A DNA stretch of 64,000 nt from Hanleya hanleyi (GCA_036873755.1 JAVTVY010017474.1:1-64000), one strand, 5' to 3'. Positions 19,561 through 32,389 are shown, counted from the stretch's first letter. The notes: generated from the sequence alone by a model not told the origin. A program made the numbers and translations.

Positions 19561-19998
19561 CGGGCGTTGACGGGCGTCAACGCCCGGTAGTGGTGGTGTC
19601 ACCGCCCGGTGATGGTGTCACCGCCTGGTGGTGGTGTCTGTATATATAAGGATGAACAGAATGACTACCCCTATCATATACATGCATTCCCCGTATAGCT
19701 TCACAGTCACTACGGTCAGAGTGAGATGACTATTGCTGGACCGTCACGTCACCGGAAGTGATGTTACCCGAAGTTACCCGGATGTGACCCAGAGGTCACG
19801 TGACCGGAAGTTACGTCATTCTTCAAAAATGGTACCCCGTTAAATTTTACCCGGGGAATGTCATCTTTCAGAATAGTGCCTCGTTAAATTTTACCTTGGG
19901 GGACTCCTACAAAGAATAGTACCCCGTTAAATTTTACCCGAGGGGGAGCAAAAGTTGACCATCATTTTTGCGACAGAATTTACGCTTTATATACTACT

Positions 19999-20004
19999 GT
20001 CACG
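19999..20004. other. Right target-site duplication of copy B (GTCACG)
   Basis: Identical to 13140-13145. Confidence 0.8.
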
Positions 20005-21570
20005 TGATTAAAGATGACCGACGATTCTTCACATACATGGTTCTAACAAATTTCAATATGGAAATGTAATAATTTAATACAATATCTTATCGTGCTTCCA
20101 AAGCATTATCGGCTTTGAAGTTCAGCGATTTGATAAAACTGTCGGACCTATCATTAATATCTGAACGTGTTGGTAAGGTCGACCGTATTCATGGGTTTTA
20201 TTGTATATTCAACAGTTACGGGTGTTAACTGCAGTTAAGGGATACCCCTCGGCATTCACCCCTCTCATCGTCGCCCGTTATGACAGCCTTGAGGGAGGAA
20301 TGCTAAATGCAATGCTAATTTTTTATTGTATTGGCTGTTATAATAACAAGGGCCGACTCTAGTACGTTTAATATTTAACAGTTTATCAGATTAGTCCATG
20401 AGCCGAAGGCAACAATTGGAAGTTTAAAGACGAAATCTTTGATCCGTGCAAAAAAAATCGGAGGTCCATGACTTGAAATTCCATTCACACATGTAGCCAT
20501 GAGTCGTATACTGTGGCAACGCTTCATCAACTCGTGTCATAATATGAATGCCTCCAAGATCTGACACCGAATTCTTTGATCAAAGCCCCACGAAGAAAGA
20601 ACAAACACCTTGGGTCGATCACACTGTTCTTTGACGTGAAGAAAATGACAGCAGTTTTCTGGGATAGTTTTCTGGAAGATTAATGCCCCGGTTCAGGCGT
20701 TTCGTGTACGGATAATTTAATTTCTGTGTTTATCAAACGGCATTTAATTTCAAAATATGTTGTGAACGAACTTTGAAAATTTTAGCCGTGGGGTCACAGG
20801 CGCTATCAACGCGCATATCTACATAATAGTATGTACATACAATTATTTTAAGTTATAGGCTGAAATTCACAGACGTAAATACAAATTTTAGAAAGGAAAA
20901 AAAGATGTAAAAAAATATTCTTTGTTGTTTTTCTCGTTAATTTATTGGAAATGTTTCCGATTTTGGCATGTAGTATCACGCTAGTTCTAACTGTAATCTA
21001 TTGTTAAATGTACCGTACGCAATTTCTTTCTTTCAGGACGTCACTGGTGGAATGGATTCATTCACACATTGCTGACAGCGATATTTATCACACCAAGGAT
21101 AGAGCATGCACGTAAAATGTCAGGAAGCGAAGTTTTATAAGTTGCGTAAAAGAATCCTGATTTGGCGACTGATTTATTTCGAACTGCGGTTCAGTTTCAA
21201 TGAAAGCAGTATGTGAACCCCATCTTCAAAAGTCTAGTTAAATCCTAAATCGTCGTTTACCTGGACATTTTTGGTGAATCGAACGAGTTCTTGAGTCGAT
21301 GCCTCTATTATACAATCTCGTACATTTCATCACCCGCGCTTGTTTTGAATTAGAATGTCGGTATCCCGAGCCTGCGGTCTTTGCTTTGACTTCCCATGTC
21401 GTATTTCAGCTTGACATCAAAGCAGTCTGGCCCGCGATGAAATTCAAACATGTCACATCTCATACCTCACAGAGGATTGGCCTAATCAACTAGCTTAGCG
21501 CGTTCACTGATTGGGTTGATTTAGAGGAAACCCCTTGATCTATTTATATCCAGAACTCGTTTGGTTAACT
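20005..21570. other. Intergenic, no gene seen
   Basis: AT-rich DNA without recognised genes or strong repeats. Confidence 0.45.
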
Positions 21571-21576
21571 AACCAA

Positions 21577-21616
21577 GCCAGTGTATCGATCCTAACAGAT
21601 CGCTCGATACACTGGC
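21577..21616. repeat. 40-bp perfect-stem hairpin
   Basis: GCCAGTGTATCGA (21577-21589) is repeated inverted at 21604-21616 with a 14-base loop. Function unknown. Confidence 0.6.
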
Positions 21617-21818
21617 TCGCGAGGATGTGTGAACCTATATGCTCACCCCGATCAATCTAGGATATATTTAGAAGATGTATGGGTGTATGCGACTCACCCA
21701 CGCGAAAATCGCTGGACGTACCGATTCGATTTATGTCTAATCCACACTGAACGTACACTGGGAGGCACAATTCGATCTGACACATGTCAAATAAAAGATT
21801 GGGGATCTCCCTGTTAAT

Positions 21819-21902
21819 TACGCTCATAAACAGCTTGTTTACGTCCCTACTCTCTAACAAGGAGAGTAGGGAAGTAAGTGAAACAAGCGGTTTATGAGCG
21901 TA
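21819..21902. mobile_element. 84-bp foldback MITE with 9-bp target duplication
   Basis: The ends TACGCTCATAAAC and GTTTATGAGCGTA are inverted, and most of the element pairs with itself, including CCCTACTCTC with GAGAGTAGGG. CCTGTTAAT flanks both sides (21810-21818, 21903-21911). A 9-bp duplication suggests a Mutator-like transposase. Confidence 0.75.
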
Positions 21903-21949
21903 CCTGTTAATGGTCACTAGCCATCAACCAGGGCAGCATATGTATCAGA

Positions 21950-22180
21950 GGACCGCACTGCGGTGACCTTGTGGTAGAGCGCTAACCTCGCAAGCGGCAG
22001 GTCCCAGGTTCGATCCCTGTCCGAATCGTAGCAAAGACTTATAAAATTTAACCTGTATCTTCCTCGCTTGGTGCTCAGCAAGAACAGGATAGACCAAGGA
22101 CTGGTTGGCCCGATGCCAGGATAATGTGACTGAGTCACATTGAAGCCGACGTTAAAATCCTAATCACTCAATTCATACCA
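21950..22180 (+). mobile_element. Complete tRNA-derived SINE, molluscan type
   Basis: A Pol III head has an A box (GTGGTAGAGCGCTAACC) and a B box (GGTTCGATCCC, about 22008). A tRNA-unrelated body follows, then the tail CGACGTTAAAATCC ending in an ATCACTCAATTCA-type repeat. The tail matches the piece at 10.85 kb. It moves by borrowing a LINE reverse transcriptase. Confidence 0.75.
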
Positions 22181-22559
22181 TGCACAGTGACAGTCATTGA
22201 ACCAATCTGGTCCATATGAACCTTCACCATGTTTCTCACTTCATCGCGACCTGACCCATTTATATGACCCATCATCAGTCATAAACTGTAATTAATGGTA
22301 TACATGTTGTCATTTTAGGCAGGCAGGCAGGTTTTTGAGGAAATGCCTGCATTGCATGGGCACAACGTGTATGCAACATTAGCTTGAGTAACAGTACTAT
22401 CTCTTATCGTGAGTACCACTGCGAGATTGCTGACAGTTGTACTACCAGTAGTTGTTGACATTTTCAAAGATCAATGAAAATTTGGCTGTCCGGTGCGGGG
22501 GAAATGAGGATTGTATGAGGTCAAGACCTTGAACCTGATGACCCCAGAGAACAATAGGT

Positions 22560-23330
22560 GACATAATCGGTGACGTCATCAGTAGCAGAGAAAGCTCAGA
22601 GAGAGAACAGAGACGCTCGAGAGTGTTTGGGCGATAAATGGGTCATCCTGGATCCAAATGTGGCGTGCAGGGTGTCATAAGGAAGCTCTCGTGGTGTAGA
22701 GGAAGTTTGAGTGCTGTCCTTGGTGCGACGTCATGGTGAGCAGGAGCAATCGAGGAGGAGTTTAGAAAATGGCGCATATGGGCGTGTTTGGCTATCTGTG
22801 AGCCTCGATGGGTCCAAATATTGCTTACAGATAGTCGTATTAAAGCTCTCGTGGTGTATGCATGATGCATGACAATATAGTCTTCTGGTCATGGTGTGAT
22901 GGTGATATACGCATACGCACTCCGAAAGTAGTAAAGAAAGCGCATGTTCGGATGCTTAACTGTATATCTTTATGCACTAGCCCATATGGGGTGGACATGT
23001 ACACCTTGGCGTCAGCCTGTGACGTCATCAGTAGTATAGAAAACCACATGTGCCGGGTGCGTACTCGGATAGGTGAAAAGTATGACAGGTATGCGGGCCT
23101 TGTACCTTGGGGGGGGGGGGGCGGGGGAGGCGACCCTGGATGAATTCCAGAGAGGACTACGGAAAGAATTGACGTCATGAGCAGTAGAGAAAGCGCAGAG
23201 TCGCTCGGATGCCCATTTAGATGGGGGAAACGTACACTCATATACACTGGCCCATAGAGGTGAGCGTGGTTCTACGCTTGAAGCAGAGTCACTCGAATGT
23301 GAGAACCAGCGGGTCTGGACGCGGTCAGGG
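22560..23330. repeat. TIR-type tandem array of copy C
   Basis: About five loose units of 130-160 bp, each with CTCTCGTGG or GACGTCAT and AGTAGxAxAGAAA words. A G-rich run (13 G then CGGGGGAGG) sits at 23109-23130. Confidence 0.6.
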
Positions 23331-23729
23331 TCCGATGGGTGGACTGCGCATACGTAACCGTAGTGGGACGTTCCCCGAGAGACATCGGGGATTCACCCAA
23401 CGAGACGCCATGGTGTGTTCTAGGTATGGCATACGTTTATCTACTCTGGTAGAGTTACCTCCCTGTAGGATACCAGCGCCCGTGGGAGATATAGCCACCA
23501 TCGTTATAACGCCCGTGGACACCGATTAACCCCTACTCTTCCCAAAACATGAAAATGTCGCACCTCTATCCCATACTCGCCACATGTACGTGATATGGAA
23601 GAGCGTGAACGTCCTTCGATGCCCTTCATCAGAGAATAAAAGATGAAATCAACAACAACAATTTTTTCCCCCCTTCACATCACACTCAAACTGGATGAGC
23701 CGCCACGAGTGTGTTTACATACCATAAGG

Positions 23730-24005
23730 ACGTTCATAAAGTTAGACCGCGGTTTGCAGTTCGCAGTTCATTATTCGAGGAGACCAACAATTATTTCTTC
23801 AGATATTGAAATCTGTATTTTTTTTTATTATGAGTACTTTAAACTCCAAACTCTGCATAGCAAAAGAGAATGTCATGCTCTATATCTTTGCATATTCATA
23901 TCCCAAATCTGAAGCCAGGGGGCGCTGCTAGGGGCGCTGTTATGAGTCGCTGAATGACTGGTCCCGAATAGCGAACTGCGAACCGCGGTCTAACTTTATG
24001 AACGT
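23730..24005. mobile_element. 276-bp MITE with about 36-bp TIRs and 9-bp target duplication, inside copy C
   Basis: It begins ACGTTCATAAAGTTAGACCG and ends with the exact reverse complement; the inverted match continues through GCAGTTCGCA. ACCATAAGG flanks both sides (23721-23729, 24006-24014). Removing it joins two segments that are continuous in copy D, so it inserted after copy C. The 9-bp duplication and ACG(C/T)TCATAAA ends resemble the 84-bp MITE at 21819. Confidence 0.85.
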
Positions 24006-24589
24006 ACCATAAGGGTGTATATTGTCCATGTATCAGACGTATCATGTTCGGTTTTGTGCACCCCTGTGATTCGTCAGTCTTCGATCTATTTGCTCTTGTC
24101 CGTATGCATGCTCCATTTGCTCCGGTCCTAAGCGGCTTCGGCCGTCCACGATACTGTAAGAGCAACATGTCTTGGAACAGCTCTTCGCGCATTTTGACCG
24201 CATTTACTAAGAGCCTCTGCTAGTGTTAGCCCCATATCCTCGCCCAAGACACGCTTGTTTTCACAGTAACAAGCGTCAGATCCGACTTTCAAGATTCAGC
24301 CGTCGTCCATAAAAGAATTTATATTGTATGGCAGTTACCTCCAATTCCAAATGTGTATGAAAATAAAAATATTAAAAAACACAAAATGGTTTCTTATAAG
24401 AGTGAAGCGGTCAATAGTTTCAATGATGTCAGCAAGACGTGATGATGTTCTCAACATAAAATAAAAATTGGTTAAAAGTTAAAACGCCAGAGATCTTGCA
24501 TTCTCCGATCGTATTTTCCGTCAGTGTATTCATTGTTCGGTGCGTGGGATCTCTCTTCATTTCCAGTTGAAACAAGCTATACTTTTGAC

Positions 24590-24941
24590 AGATTCTCATG
24601 ACTGTTTTCCTGATTCGGGGGTGCAGGTAGAAAATCTACGCCTGTTGTTGGTTATCCTGTCCGGCTTGCTCGATCGTTGCAGCGTGGGAGCCTCATCCAC
24701 AATATAGTCCCAAAAGGTGCTTTCACATTGTTCGTCACTCAGGTTTCCCTGGGTCGTAGCCTGACTATCAACGGCCGAGCTTTCAGGATCAGTGAGTAGA
24801 CTCTCTCAGCAATCTCTGCATCAGTACTTGTCTGAATGGCTCATCGGACTCAGAATTCCGATCATGTAACGTTTTCTGGTGTCGCATCATATCATAGTGT
24901 CTGGTGAACATTTGTCTGCATCCAGAGCAAGTATAATCCAT
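24590..24941 (-). pseudogene. Polinton C2H2 finger protein relic (copy C)
   Basis: From ATG 24941 the frame encodes one finger, YTCSGCRQMFTRHYDMMRH. This matches the copy D finger (YTCFGCERTFTRHYDMMRH) and stops at 24789. A neighbouring frame carries the conserved DSQATTQGNLSDE and FWDYIVDEAP blocks also found in copy D. The changes of frame are each explained by a missing base. The acidic linker and conserved WD-I-V motif suggest a DNA-binding regulator of the element; the role is not known. Confidence 0.55.
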
Positions 24942-25249
24942 GTTGACGGTTAAACGTCGACTGTGCACGCCTTTCGTTTAAGGGTGCTTTCATGGACGGG
25001 CTTCAACGGGCGTTGCCGAGTTTTACAACTTGCGCTGATGTGTGTTACCGAGCGTTGATGGGGGTCAACGACATGCATCTCATCAGTTGCCTTGGGTTAT
25101 GGAATCCACTTCATAAACAGTTGGGTTAGCTGGGGATGGGAGAAAGAGACTAAGATACAATTTCCCGTCTCCATCTGCGTTACAGGTATGAAATGTCTCA
25201 TCTTTGGGTAGTATCTGTTTCTTATGCAACAAAGTTCTACCCGGGTCAC

Positions 25250-25426
25250 TCAGTGGATGTCATCGATGAGAGTGACAAGATGGCAACGCATGCGTCGGTG
25301 TTGTACGGCATTGGTGGTCCTTGCTTGGTGAAGAGCTGCGTCAATAATAGCATCTATGATTTCTCGTCGAGCTAGGGCGCTCACGGCCTCGTGAGTTCGC
25401 ACCGTATGCTGCCACACATTCCCCAT
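25250..25426 (-). CDS. 58-aa small Polinton ORF (copy C)
   Basis: ATG 25426 to TGA 25250, intact. The middle (ARREIIDAIIDAAL, NAVQHRRM) aligns with the 59-aa ORF of copy D (ADVQIDAIID, KVNQHQRM) at the same place upstream of the finger gene. Two relics otherwise full of frame breaks keep this frame open, which supports a real small gene. Function unknown. Confidence 0.45.
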   Translation of the reverse strand: MGNVWQHTVRTHEAVSALARREIIDAIIDAALHQARTTNAVQHRRMRCHLVTLIDDIH

Positions 25427-25450
25427 CCTGGATTGACATTTGACCTCGTG

Positions 25451-25880
25451 ATATCAACTTCAATTGATTTTGACCTAGTTATGCTGACATCTTGGATGAC
25501 CTTTGAACTCGTGGCCAACTTATGACGTCATCCGCGCTGACCCTTACATCGTGTCTTTACGACCCGATTTGCACTTTCTATACTACTAAAACTTCACGGG
25601 GCCATGGATAGCACCATGGTCTCGTGGCCATGGCTAGCGCTGTACTCGATTTTCATTGGCCCCGTTCTTCTTAGATTGACCTTTGACTTTGCTTTTGACC
25701 ATGGCTAGCACCATATTCGATTCTCATTGGTCAATAACCAATGAGAACAGCAGGATTTGTCCCGTCCACCGCCTCATGCCCGACATTGACCTCGGTCTCG
25801 TGCCGTAATGGACTGATCTTCGACCTCGGGCCGCCGTCTTGGATTGACTTTTGACCTCCTTTGACCTAGTTACATTTCAC
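25451..25880. other. Intergenic with repeated TTGACCTCGTG words, no gene seen
   Basis: Short words such as GATTGACCTTTGACC and GGCCATGGCTAGC recur several times. A TTTCTATACTACT at 25575-25587 resembles a Polinton terminus but has no partner. Confidence 0.35.
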
Positions 25881-25883
25881 GGG

Positions 25884-26340
25884 GGTCGGGGAGAATCGCA
25901 AATTTTCGTTTCGCAAATTACTCCCACCCTATTTGTAAAATGTGAAAAGAGGCAATAAAATGACAATTTTCCATCAGTCAACGGCTTAATGCCGTTTTTC
26001 TTGTTACGGGGGATACGGGTAGGCGATATGCGTCGAGTCTGTACACAAATTACATCTTAGTTATATTTTAAGAGAGCCGGGGGTGGTGAGAGGAATCGAA
26101 AATTCTCGTTTGGAAAATTACAACATTATCCCACCCGATTCGTAAGATGCGAAAACGAGGCTATAATATGACCATTTTCCACCGGTCAATGGTTTAATGC
26201 AGTTTTATTCGTCACGGAGGATACGACTAGACGACATGCTTCCCGTCTGTTAAAAAAGGTGCGTCTTAGTTCCATTTTAAGAGGATTGGGAGCGGGGGAA
26301 ATCTCAAATTCTCTTTTCGCTTCGTTTCGCAAAATACAGT
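25884..26340. repeat. About 200-bp tandem repeat, 2.3 copies
   Basis: Each unit carries GGGGAGAATCGCAAATT, TCGTTTCGCAAATTAC, ATTTTCCA(T/C)C(A/G)GTCAA and CTTAGTTATATTTTAAGAG. Copies diverge by roughly a quarter. Confidence 0.6.
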
Positions 26341-28480
26341 AACGGTATACCTTTTTGGAAAAGTTTCAATGACAGAAGAGAGTTAAAAGACTTTTACTAT
26401 GAATAGTTTATAAGATTGAGGTCATATGTCAGTCTGTTTACGTAACGTAACAAAGAATAAAGAAGTTTTCATCGTATTGAAATCTGCAATAAAGAAACAC
26501 AGCCTGTCGAGTAGCTCAGCTGTCACCATGTGCCCGATGGAGCCATCATGGCAGCGTGATGTATGTCATCAAACCTCGGTCGATGACACGCTTCTTGGAT
26601 CAAATGAAATGAGCAAGGATAGAAGATAATGCTATAGAACGCCATACATCGATTCATGTTAATAGACCCTAACAACAGGGGATCTGTCCGATACAGTTGA
26701 TAGTTGAAGAAAGGAACGGACAAGCCACGGGATATAATCGGTGGGAGAAAAATGATCTGTAAATGGGTGATTATGTCGTTTGATATCATCCGATCACTTA
26801 ATACGGGCTATCGGTCAAGGCCGTCAACTGACCAGACGTCTGAGACAGATTATCTCGCGTTGTATGGTTCGTTTCACGGCAAATGATCACCATATCTTTC
26901 CCGTGGCTGGATACGAGGTGTGAATCGGCGATAGAAGGGCGCCCCCTGTCGCGAGGACGAGGCGGTAATGGGCGGAGATTAAACTTTCCCAATCAATCAT
27001 TTCAACACTGGGTTAACTACTAAGTTAAGATGCCTGGTGTTGGAGCTAATGTAGCGAAACATTACCTATTGCTGGTATTGATCTTGAACCATTTGTGAAG
27101 GAGTTCAACCTGCAAAGGGTTCGGTGTGTTTTGTATCAAATGATAAATGTTCAGGCCTACCTACCAACAGATTGTTCTGTGTTCTCTATTACAAATATAA
27201 AACTGTACACTTCCCGCTAGAAGAAAAAAAATAACGTTAAACAGTTCCATGCTTTAGAGGTAAAAAATGTCCTGGGGATTAGTGTCCCTTCTCATATGAT
27301 ATTGTTTCGGGAGAAATATTAAGTTGCAAATGTGGCGACAAATGTTCTTGGTTGTGTAAGAAGATGGGAGCCTGAGACTTTTAAGTACCGGACAATCTAA
27401 ACCTCCACAATCCGAATGAATATGCTGTCAACTTAAAGTTGAAAATGTACCAGATATGTCGTTTGAAATATTGCCCCACGTTGGAATATATATAGACAGG
27501 AACGAAAATCAACTACCCATAAAACCACAAGCGAAGGTGGTGTGTCACGCCTCACATGTGTAATATGTTAGAGACCGATATCGGTGATAATAGGGGATTT
27601 TATTTTTATTTATTTATTTTAGTTTCCCCCGGCCCCCAGCGATCTGTTGGTTAACACAGTGACCTGATGGAGAGTTGGTCATCTGCGCCTCTCCCTGTGT
27701 CACCACCAGTCTAAGGGCGCAGCTATGTTGATGTTCTACAAGTTTTCCCATGATAAGCGATTTCCATCAATGGGGAAAATTCCGACTTAGACACATAGAC
27801 GACAATATTGAGTAGAGAATTCCGGAGAGTGGAAGTCGGAAAGAGTGTGCATGATGAAGGGATAAGAGTCAGCACAGTTACAATCAAATTTCTCACAATT
27901 AATAACACAAGTCTGTAATTAATTAATTAAGCTGTACACGAATCACAAAATCGGCACGAAACATGAACAGGAAGTTTGAGTGGGCGCTTCAGTCTGAAGG
28001 TGTGATGCAAATGAGATAAGCATTGTGCCCTGGTAACAAGTAGCATAACTAACAGGATTTCTCACAGATTACACTTCTTAAATCTATGTTTTTAAATTGA
28101 AATGGTCAGCCGCCTCGAATCTAAAGACAACAATACTAAAATTTCCACTGCTTTCATAAGTATTTGTCCATAGGACTTTGATGTGCGTCATGAGGATCCC
28201 ATCTCCACTTTACCCGTGAAGATTTCCAAATTGATGAGATTTAGGCAAGGATTTATTTGATGTATCTACTCTCTATACAATAATTCCTCATCGGGCTATT
28301 GAAAGCATCAATTAAGTAATTGCAAACTGATCATCGATATACTAATGTCGGAAGCCGTGAAGTTTTCTTCGGTTTTGATAGAGGGATCATATAGTATAAT
28401 TCATGGTATGTTTCTTTATTTTGCTTGGATTTCTCCTTGATAATATCATGGTGAAATTCTATGAAAGCATCATCATATAG
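26341..28480. other. Intergenic, no gene seen
   Basis: AT-rich DNA with scattered short open frames only. Confidence 0.4.
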
Positions 28481-28484
28481 GTTT

Positions 28485-31400
28485 AGGCATAGGGGCCGTA
28501 CGAACATTATGATATAGCAACATCATTTTGGTTCAGGGGCCGTATGAACATTGTGATATAGCAACCTCACATAGGTTAGGTATAGGGGCCATATGAACAT
28601 TATGATATAGCAACATCATTTTGGTTTAGGGGCCGTATGAACATTGTGATATAGCAACCTCACATAGGTTAGGTATAGGGGCCATATGAACATTATGATA
28701 GCAACATCATTTTGGTTTAGGGGCCGTATGAACATTGTGATATAGCAACCTCACATAGGTTAGGTATAGGGGCCATGAACATTGTGATATAGCAACATCA
28801 TATGGGTTTAGGTATAGGGACCGTATGAACTTTGTGATACAGCAACATCACATAGGTTTAGGTATAGGGGCAGTTCGAACATTGTGATATAGCAGTATCA
28901 TACGTATGGGGGCCGTATGAAGATTGTGATATAGCACCATTATATAGGTTAGGTATAGGGGCCATATGAACACTGTGATACAGCAACATCATATAGCTTT
29001 AGGTATAGGGGCAGTACGAACATTGTGATATAGCAACATCATCTAGGTTTAGGTATGGGGGACATATGAACATTATGATATAACAACATCATACAGGTTT
29101 AGGTAAAGAGGCCGTATGATCATTGTGATAGAGCAACATCATATAGGTTAGGTATAGGGGCCATATGAACATTGTGATATAACAACATCATATAGGTTTA
29201 GGTAAAGAGGCCGTATGATCATTGTGATATAGCAACATTATATAGGTTTAAGTATGGGGGCCATATGAACATTGTGATATAGCAACATCATATAGCTTAT
29301 GTATATGGGCCGTATGATCATTGTGATAGAGCAACATCACATAAGTTAGATATAGGGGCCATATGAACATTGTGATATAGTAACATCATCATAAAGGTTT
29401 AGGTATAGAGACCGTATGATCAGTGTGATATAGCAACATTATATAGGTTAGGTACAGGGGCCATATGAACATTGTGATATAGCAACATCATATAGCTTTA
29501 GGTATATGGGCCGTACGAACATTGTGATAGAGCAACATCATCTGGGTTTAGGTATGGGGAACATATGAACATTATGATATAACAACATCATACAGGTTTA
29601 GGTATAGAGACCGTATGATCATTGTGGTATAGCAACATCATATAGGTTTAAGTATAGGGGCCATATGAACATTATGCTATAACAACATCATACAGGTTTA
29701 GGTATATGGGCCATATGAACATTGTGATATAGCAACATCATATAGGTTAGGTGTAGGGGCAGTAGAAACATTGTGATATAGCAACATCATCTGGGTTTAG
29801 GTATGGGGGGCATATGAACATTATGACATAACAACATCATACATGTTTAGGTACAGAGACCGTATGAAGATTGTGGTAGAGCAACATCATATAGGTTAGG
29901 TATAGGGGTCATATGAACATTGTGATATAGCAACATCATATAGCTTTAGGTATAGGGGCAGTACGAACATTGTGATATAGCAACATCATCTAGGTTTAGA
30001 TATAGTGGCCATATGAACATTGTGATATAGCAACATCATCATATAGGTTTAGGTATATGGGCCATATGAACATTGTGATATGAACATCATCATACAGTTT
30101 TAGGTATGGAGACCGTATGATCATCGCGATATAGCAACATTATATAGGTTTAAGTATGGGGGCCATATGAATATTGCGATACAGCAACATCATACAGGTT
30201 TAGGTATATGGGCCGTATGATCATTGTGATAGAGCAACATCACATAGGTTAGATATAGGGGCCATATGAACATTGTGATATAGCAACATCATCATATAGG
30301 TTTAGGTATAGGGGCAGTACGAACATTCTGATATAGCTATAGGTTTAGGTATAGGGGCAGTACGAACATTGTGAAATAGCAATATCATATAGGTTACGTA
30401 TAGGGGCCGTAAGAAGTTTGTGATACAGCAATATTATATAGGTAAAGTATAGGGGCCATATGAACATTGTGATACAGCAACATCGTATAGCTTTGGGTAT
30501 AGGGGCAGTACGAACATTGTGATATAGCAACATCATATAGCTTTAGGTATAGGAGCAGTACGAACATTGTGATATAGCAACATCATATAGCTTTAGGTAT
30601 AGGGGCAGTACGAACATTGTGATATAGCAACACCATATAGGTATAGAGGCCGTATGAACATTGTGATATAACAACATCATACAGGTTTAGGTATATGGGC
30701 CGTATGATCATTGTGACATAGCAACATCATATAGGTTTAGATATAGGGGCCATATGAACATTGTGATATAGCAATATCATATAGGTTAGGTATGGGAGCC
30801 GTACGGGCATTGTGATATTGCAAAATCATACAGGTTGGATATATGGGCCGTATGAGCATTGTGATATAGCAACGTCATCTAGGTTTAGGTATGGTGGCCG
30901 TATGAACATAGCGATACAGCAGCATCATATATGTTTAAGTATAGGGGCCATATGAACATTGTGATATAGCAACATTATATAGGTTTAGGTATATGGGCCG
31001 TATGAACATTGTGATACAGCAACATCATATAGGTTTAGGTATATGGGCCGTATGAACATTTTGATGTAGCAACATCATATAGGTTAGATATTATAGGAGT
31101 CGTATGAACGTTGTGATATAGTAAAATCATCTAGGTTTAAGTATAGGGACCATATGAACATTGTGATATAGCAACGTCATATAGGTTTCGGTATAGTGAC
31201 CGTATGAACATTTTGTTGTAGCAACATCATATAGGTTAGATATTATAGGAGTCGTGTGAACGTTGTGATATAGCAACGTCATATAGATTTAGGTATAGGG
31301 GACATATGAACATTGTGATATAGCAACATCATATAGCTTGGGTATAGGGGATATATGAACTTTGTGATACAGCAATATCATATAGGTTTAGGTATAGGGG

Positions 31401-32030
31401 CCGTATGAACTTTGTGATACAGCAGCATCATATGGGTTTAGGTATAGGGGCCGTATGAACTTTGTGATACAGCAACATCATATAGCTTTAGGTATGGAGG
31501 CCGTATGAACTTTGTGATATAGCAACATCATATAGGTTTATGTATAGAGGCCGTATGAACTTTGTGATACAGCAACATCATATGGGTTTAGGTATAGGTG
31601 CCGTATGAACTTTGTGATACAGCAACATCATATAGCTTTAGGTATGGAGGCAGAACGAACATTGTGATATAGCAACATCATATATGTATAGAGGCCGTAT
31701 GAACATTATGATATAACAACACTATACAGATTTAGGTAGAGAGGCCGTATGATCATTGTGATATAGCAACGTCATATAGGTTTCGGTATAGTGACCGTAT
31801 AAACATTTTGTTGAAGCAACATCATATAGGTTAGGTATTATAGGAGTCGTATGAACGTTGTGATATAGGAACGTTATATAGATTTAGGTATAGGGGACAT
31901 ATGAACATTGTGATATAGCAACATCATATATCTTGGGTATAGGGGACATATGAACATTGTGATATAGCAGCATCATTTAGGTTTAGGTATATGGGCCGTA
32001 TGAACATCATGATATCGCCATACCATACAG
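28485..32030. repeat. Minisatellite, about 50-bp unit, about 70 copies
   Basis: The unit is ATAGGTTTAGGTATAGGGGC, CATATGAACATTGTGATATA, GCAACATCAT. At the start (28485-28790) a dimer of about 93 bp, alternating CAACATCATTTTGG and CAACCTCACATAGG units, repeats three times. Later parts show mixed variants. No gene. Confidence 0.9.
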
Positions 32031-32105
32031 GTGATGTTAATTTATACCAACATTCAACATCAAAACGTAACTAACATACAAACACTGTTAAAAACTACCC
32101 GGGTA

Positions 32106-32266
32106 CACGCTTAAAACTAAAGTGTTGAAACTTACTCGTAAAGTGTTTAAATAACCCTTTAAGTGTGTCCACAGGGACAACACTTGAAGAGCAGTCCCTT
32201 TGGACACACTTGAAGGGTTATTTCAACATTTTACGAGTAAGTTTCAACACTTTAGTTTTAAGCGTG
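32106..32266. mobile_element. 161-bp foldback MITE, TA target duplication (copy 1)
   Basis: CACGCTTAAAACTAAAGTG and its reverse complement form the ends; nearly the whole element is palindromic around about 32185. TA flanks both ends. The second copy at 52893 has the same length. Confidence 0.85.
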
Positions 32267-32389
32267 TACTTGAAACTTCGTGTACATTCGTATAACAAAA
32301 TACTGCATGGTCAGTCATAGGGGCTCGTTACGGTTGTTGAATGCATGGGGTTCATTAGGTTGATTTGGAGAGGGGAGGTTGATATGGTG

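Larger units (their letters stand above)
13146..19998. mobile_element. Copy B: non-autonomous foldback-type Polinton derivative, 6853 bp
   Basis: The ends are inverted: AGTAGTATATAAAGC at 13146 and GCTTTATATACTACT at 19998, flanked by perfect GTCACG duplications. About 430 bp at each end match in inverted orientation: GTCGCAAAAATGATG, GGTAAAATTTAACG, CRE/ETS motifs, GGGGAATGCATGTATATGAT, then CpG hairpins. The whole interior is 169-bp satellite plus extra internal TIR copies; no Polinton gene remains. It must have been mobilised by enzymes from another copy. A 2.4-kb duplication inside it copies part of its own left flank. Confidence 0.8.
22560..25450. mobile_element. Copy C: decayed Polinton relic
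   Basis: The left part (22560-23330) is the TIR-type array in the same orientation as copy D's left TIR (AAGCTCTCGTGGTGTA, TGACGTCATCAGTAGTATAG). The segment 23640-24060 matches copy D 34190-34330 (GTGTTTACATA, TATCAGACGTATC), interrupted by a MITE. The segment 24650-25430 matches copy D 34980-35980, with the finger gene and small ORF on the minus strand. A right TIR is not convincingly present, and no ATPase or integrase is left. Confidence 0.7.

Noticed and set aside
25574..25587. Right terminus of copy C (TTTCTATACTACT)
   Set aside because: The same AGTAGTATAGAAA word occurs inside the terminal arrays (for example 23031), and no matching left end or target duplication was found.
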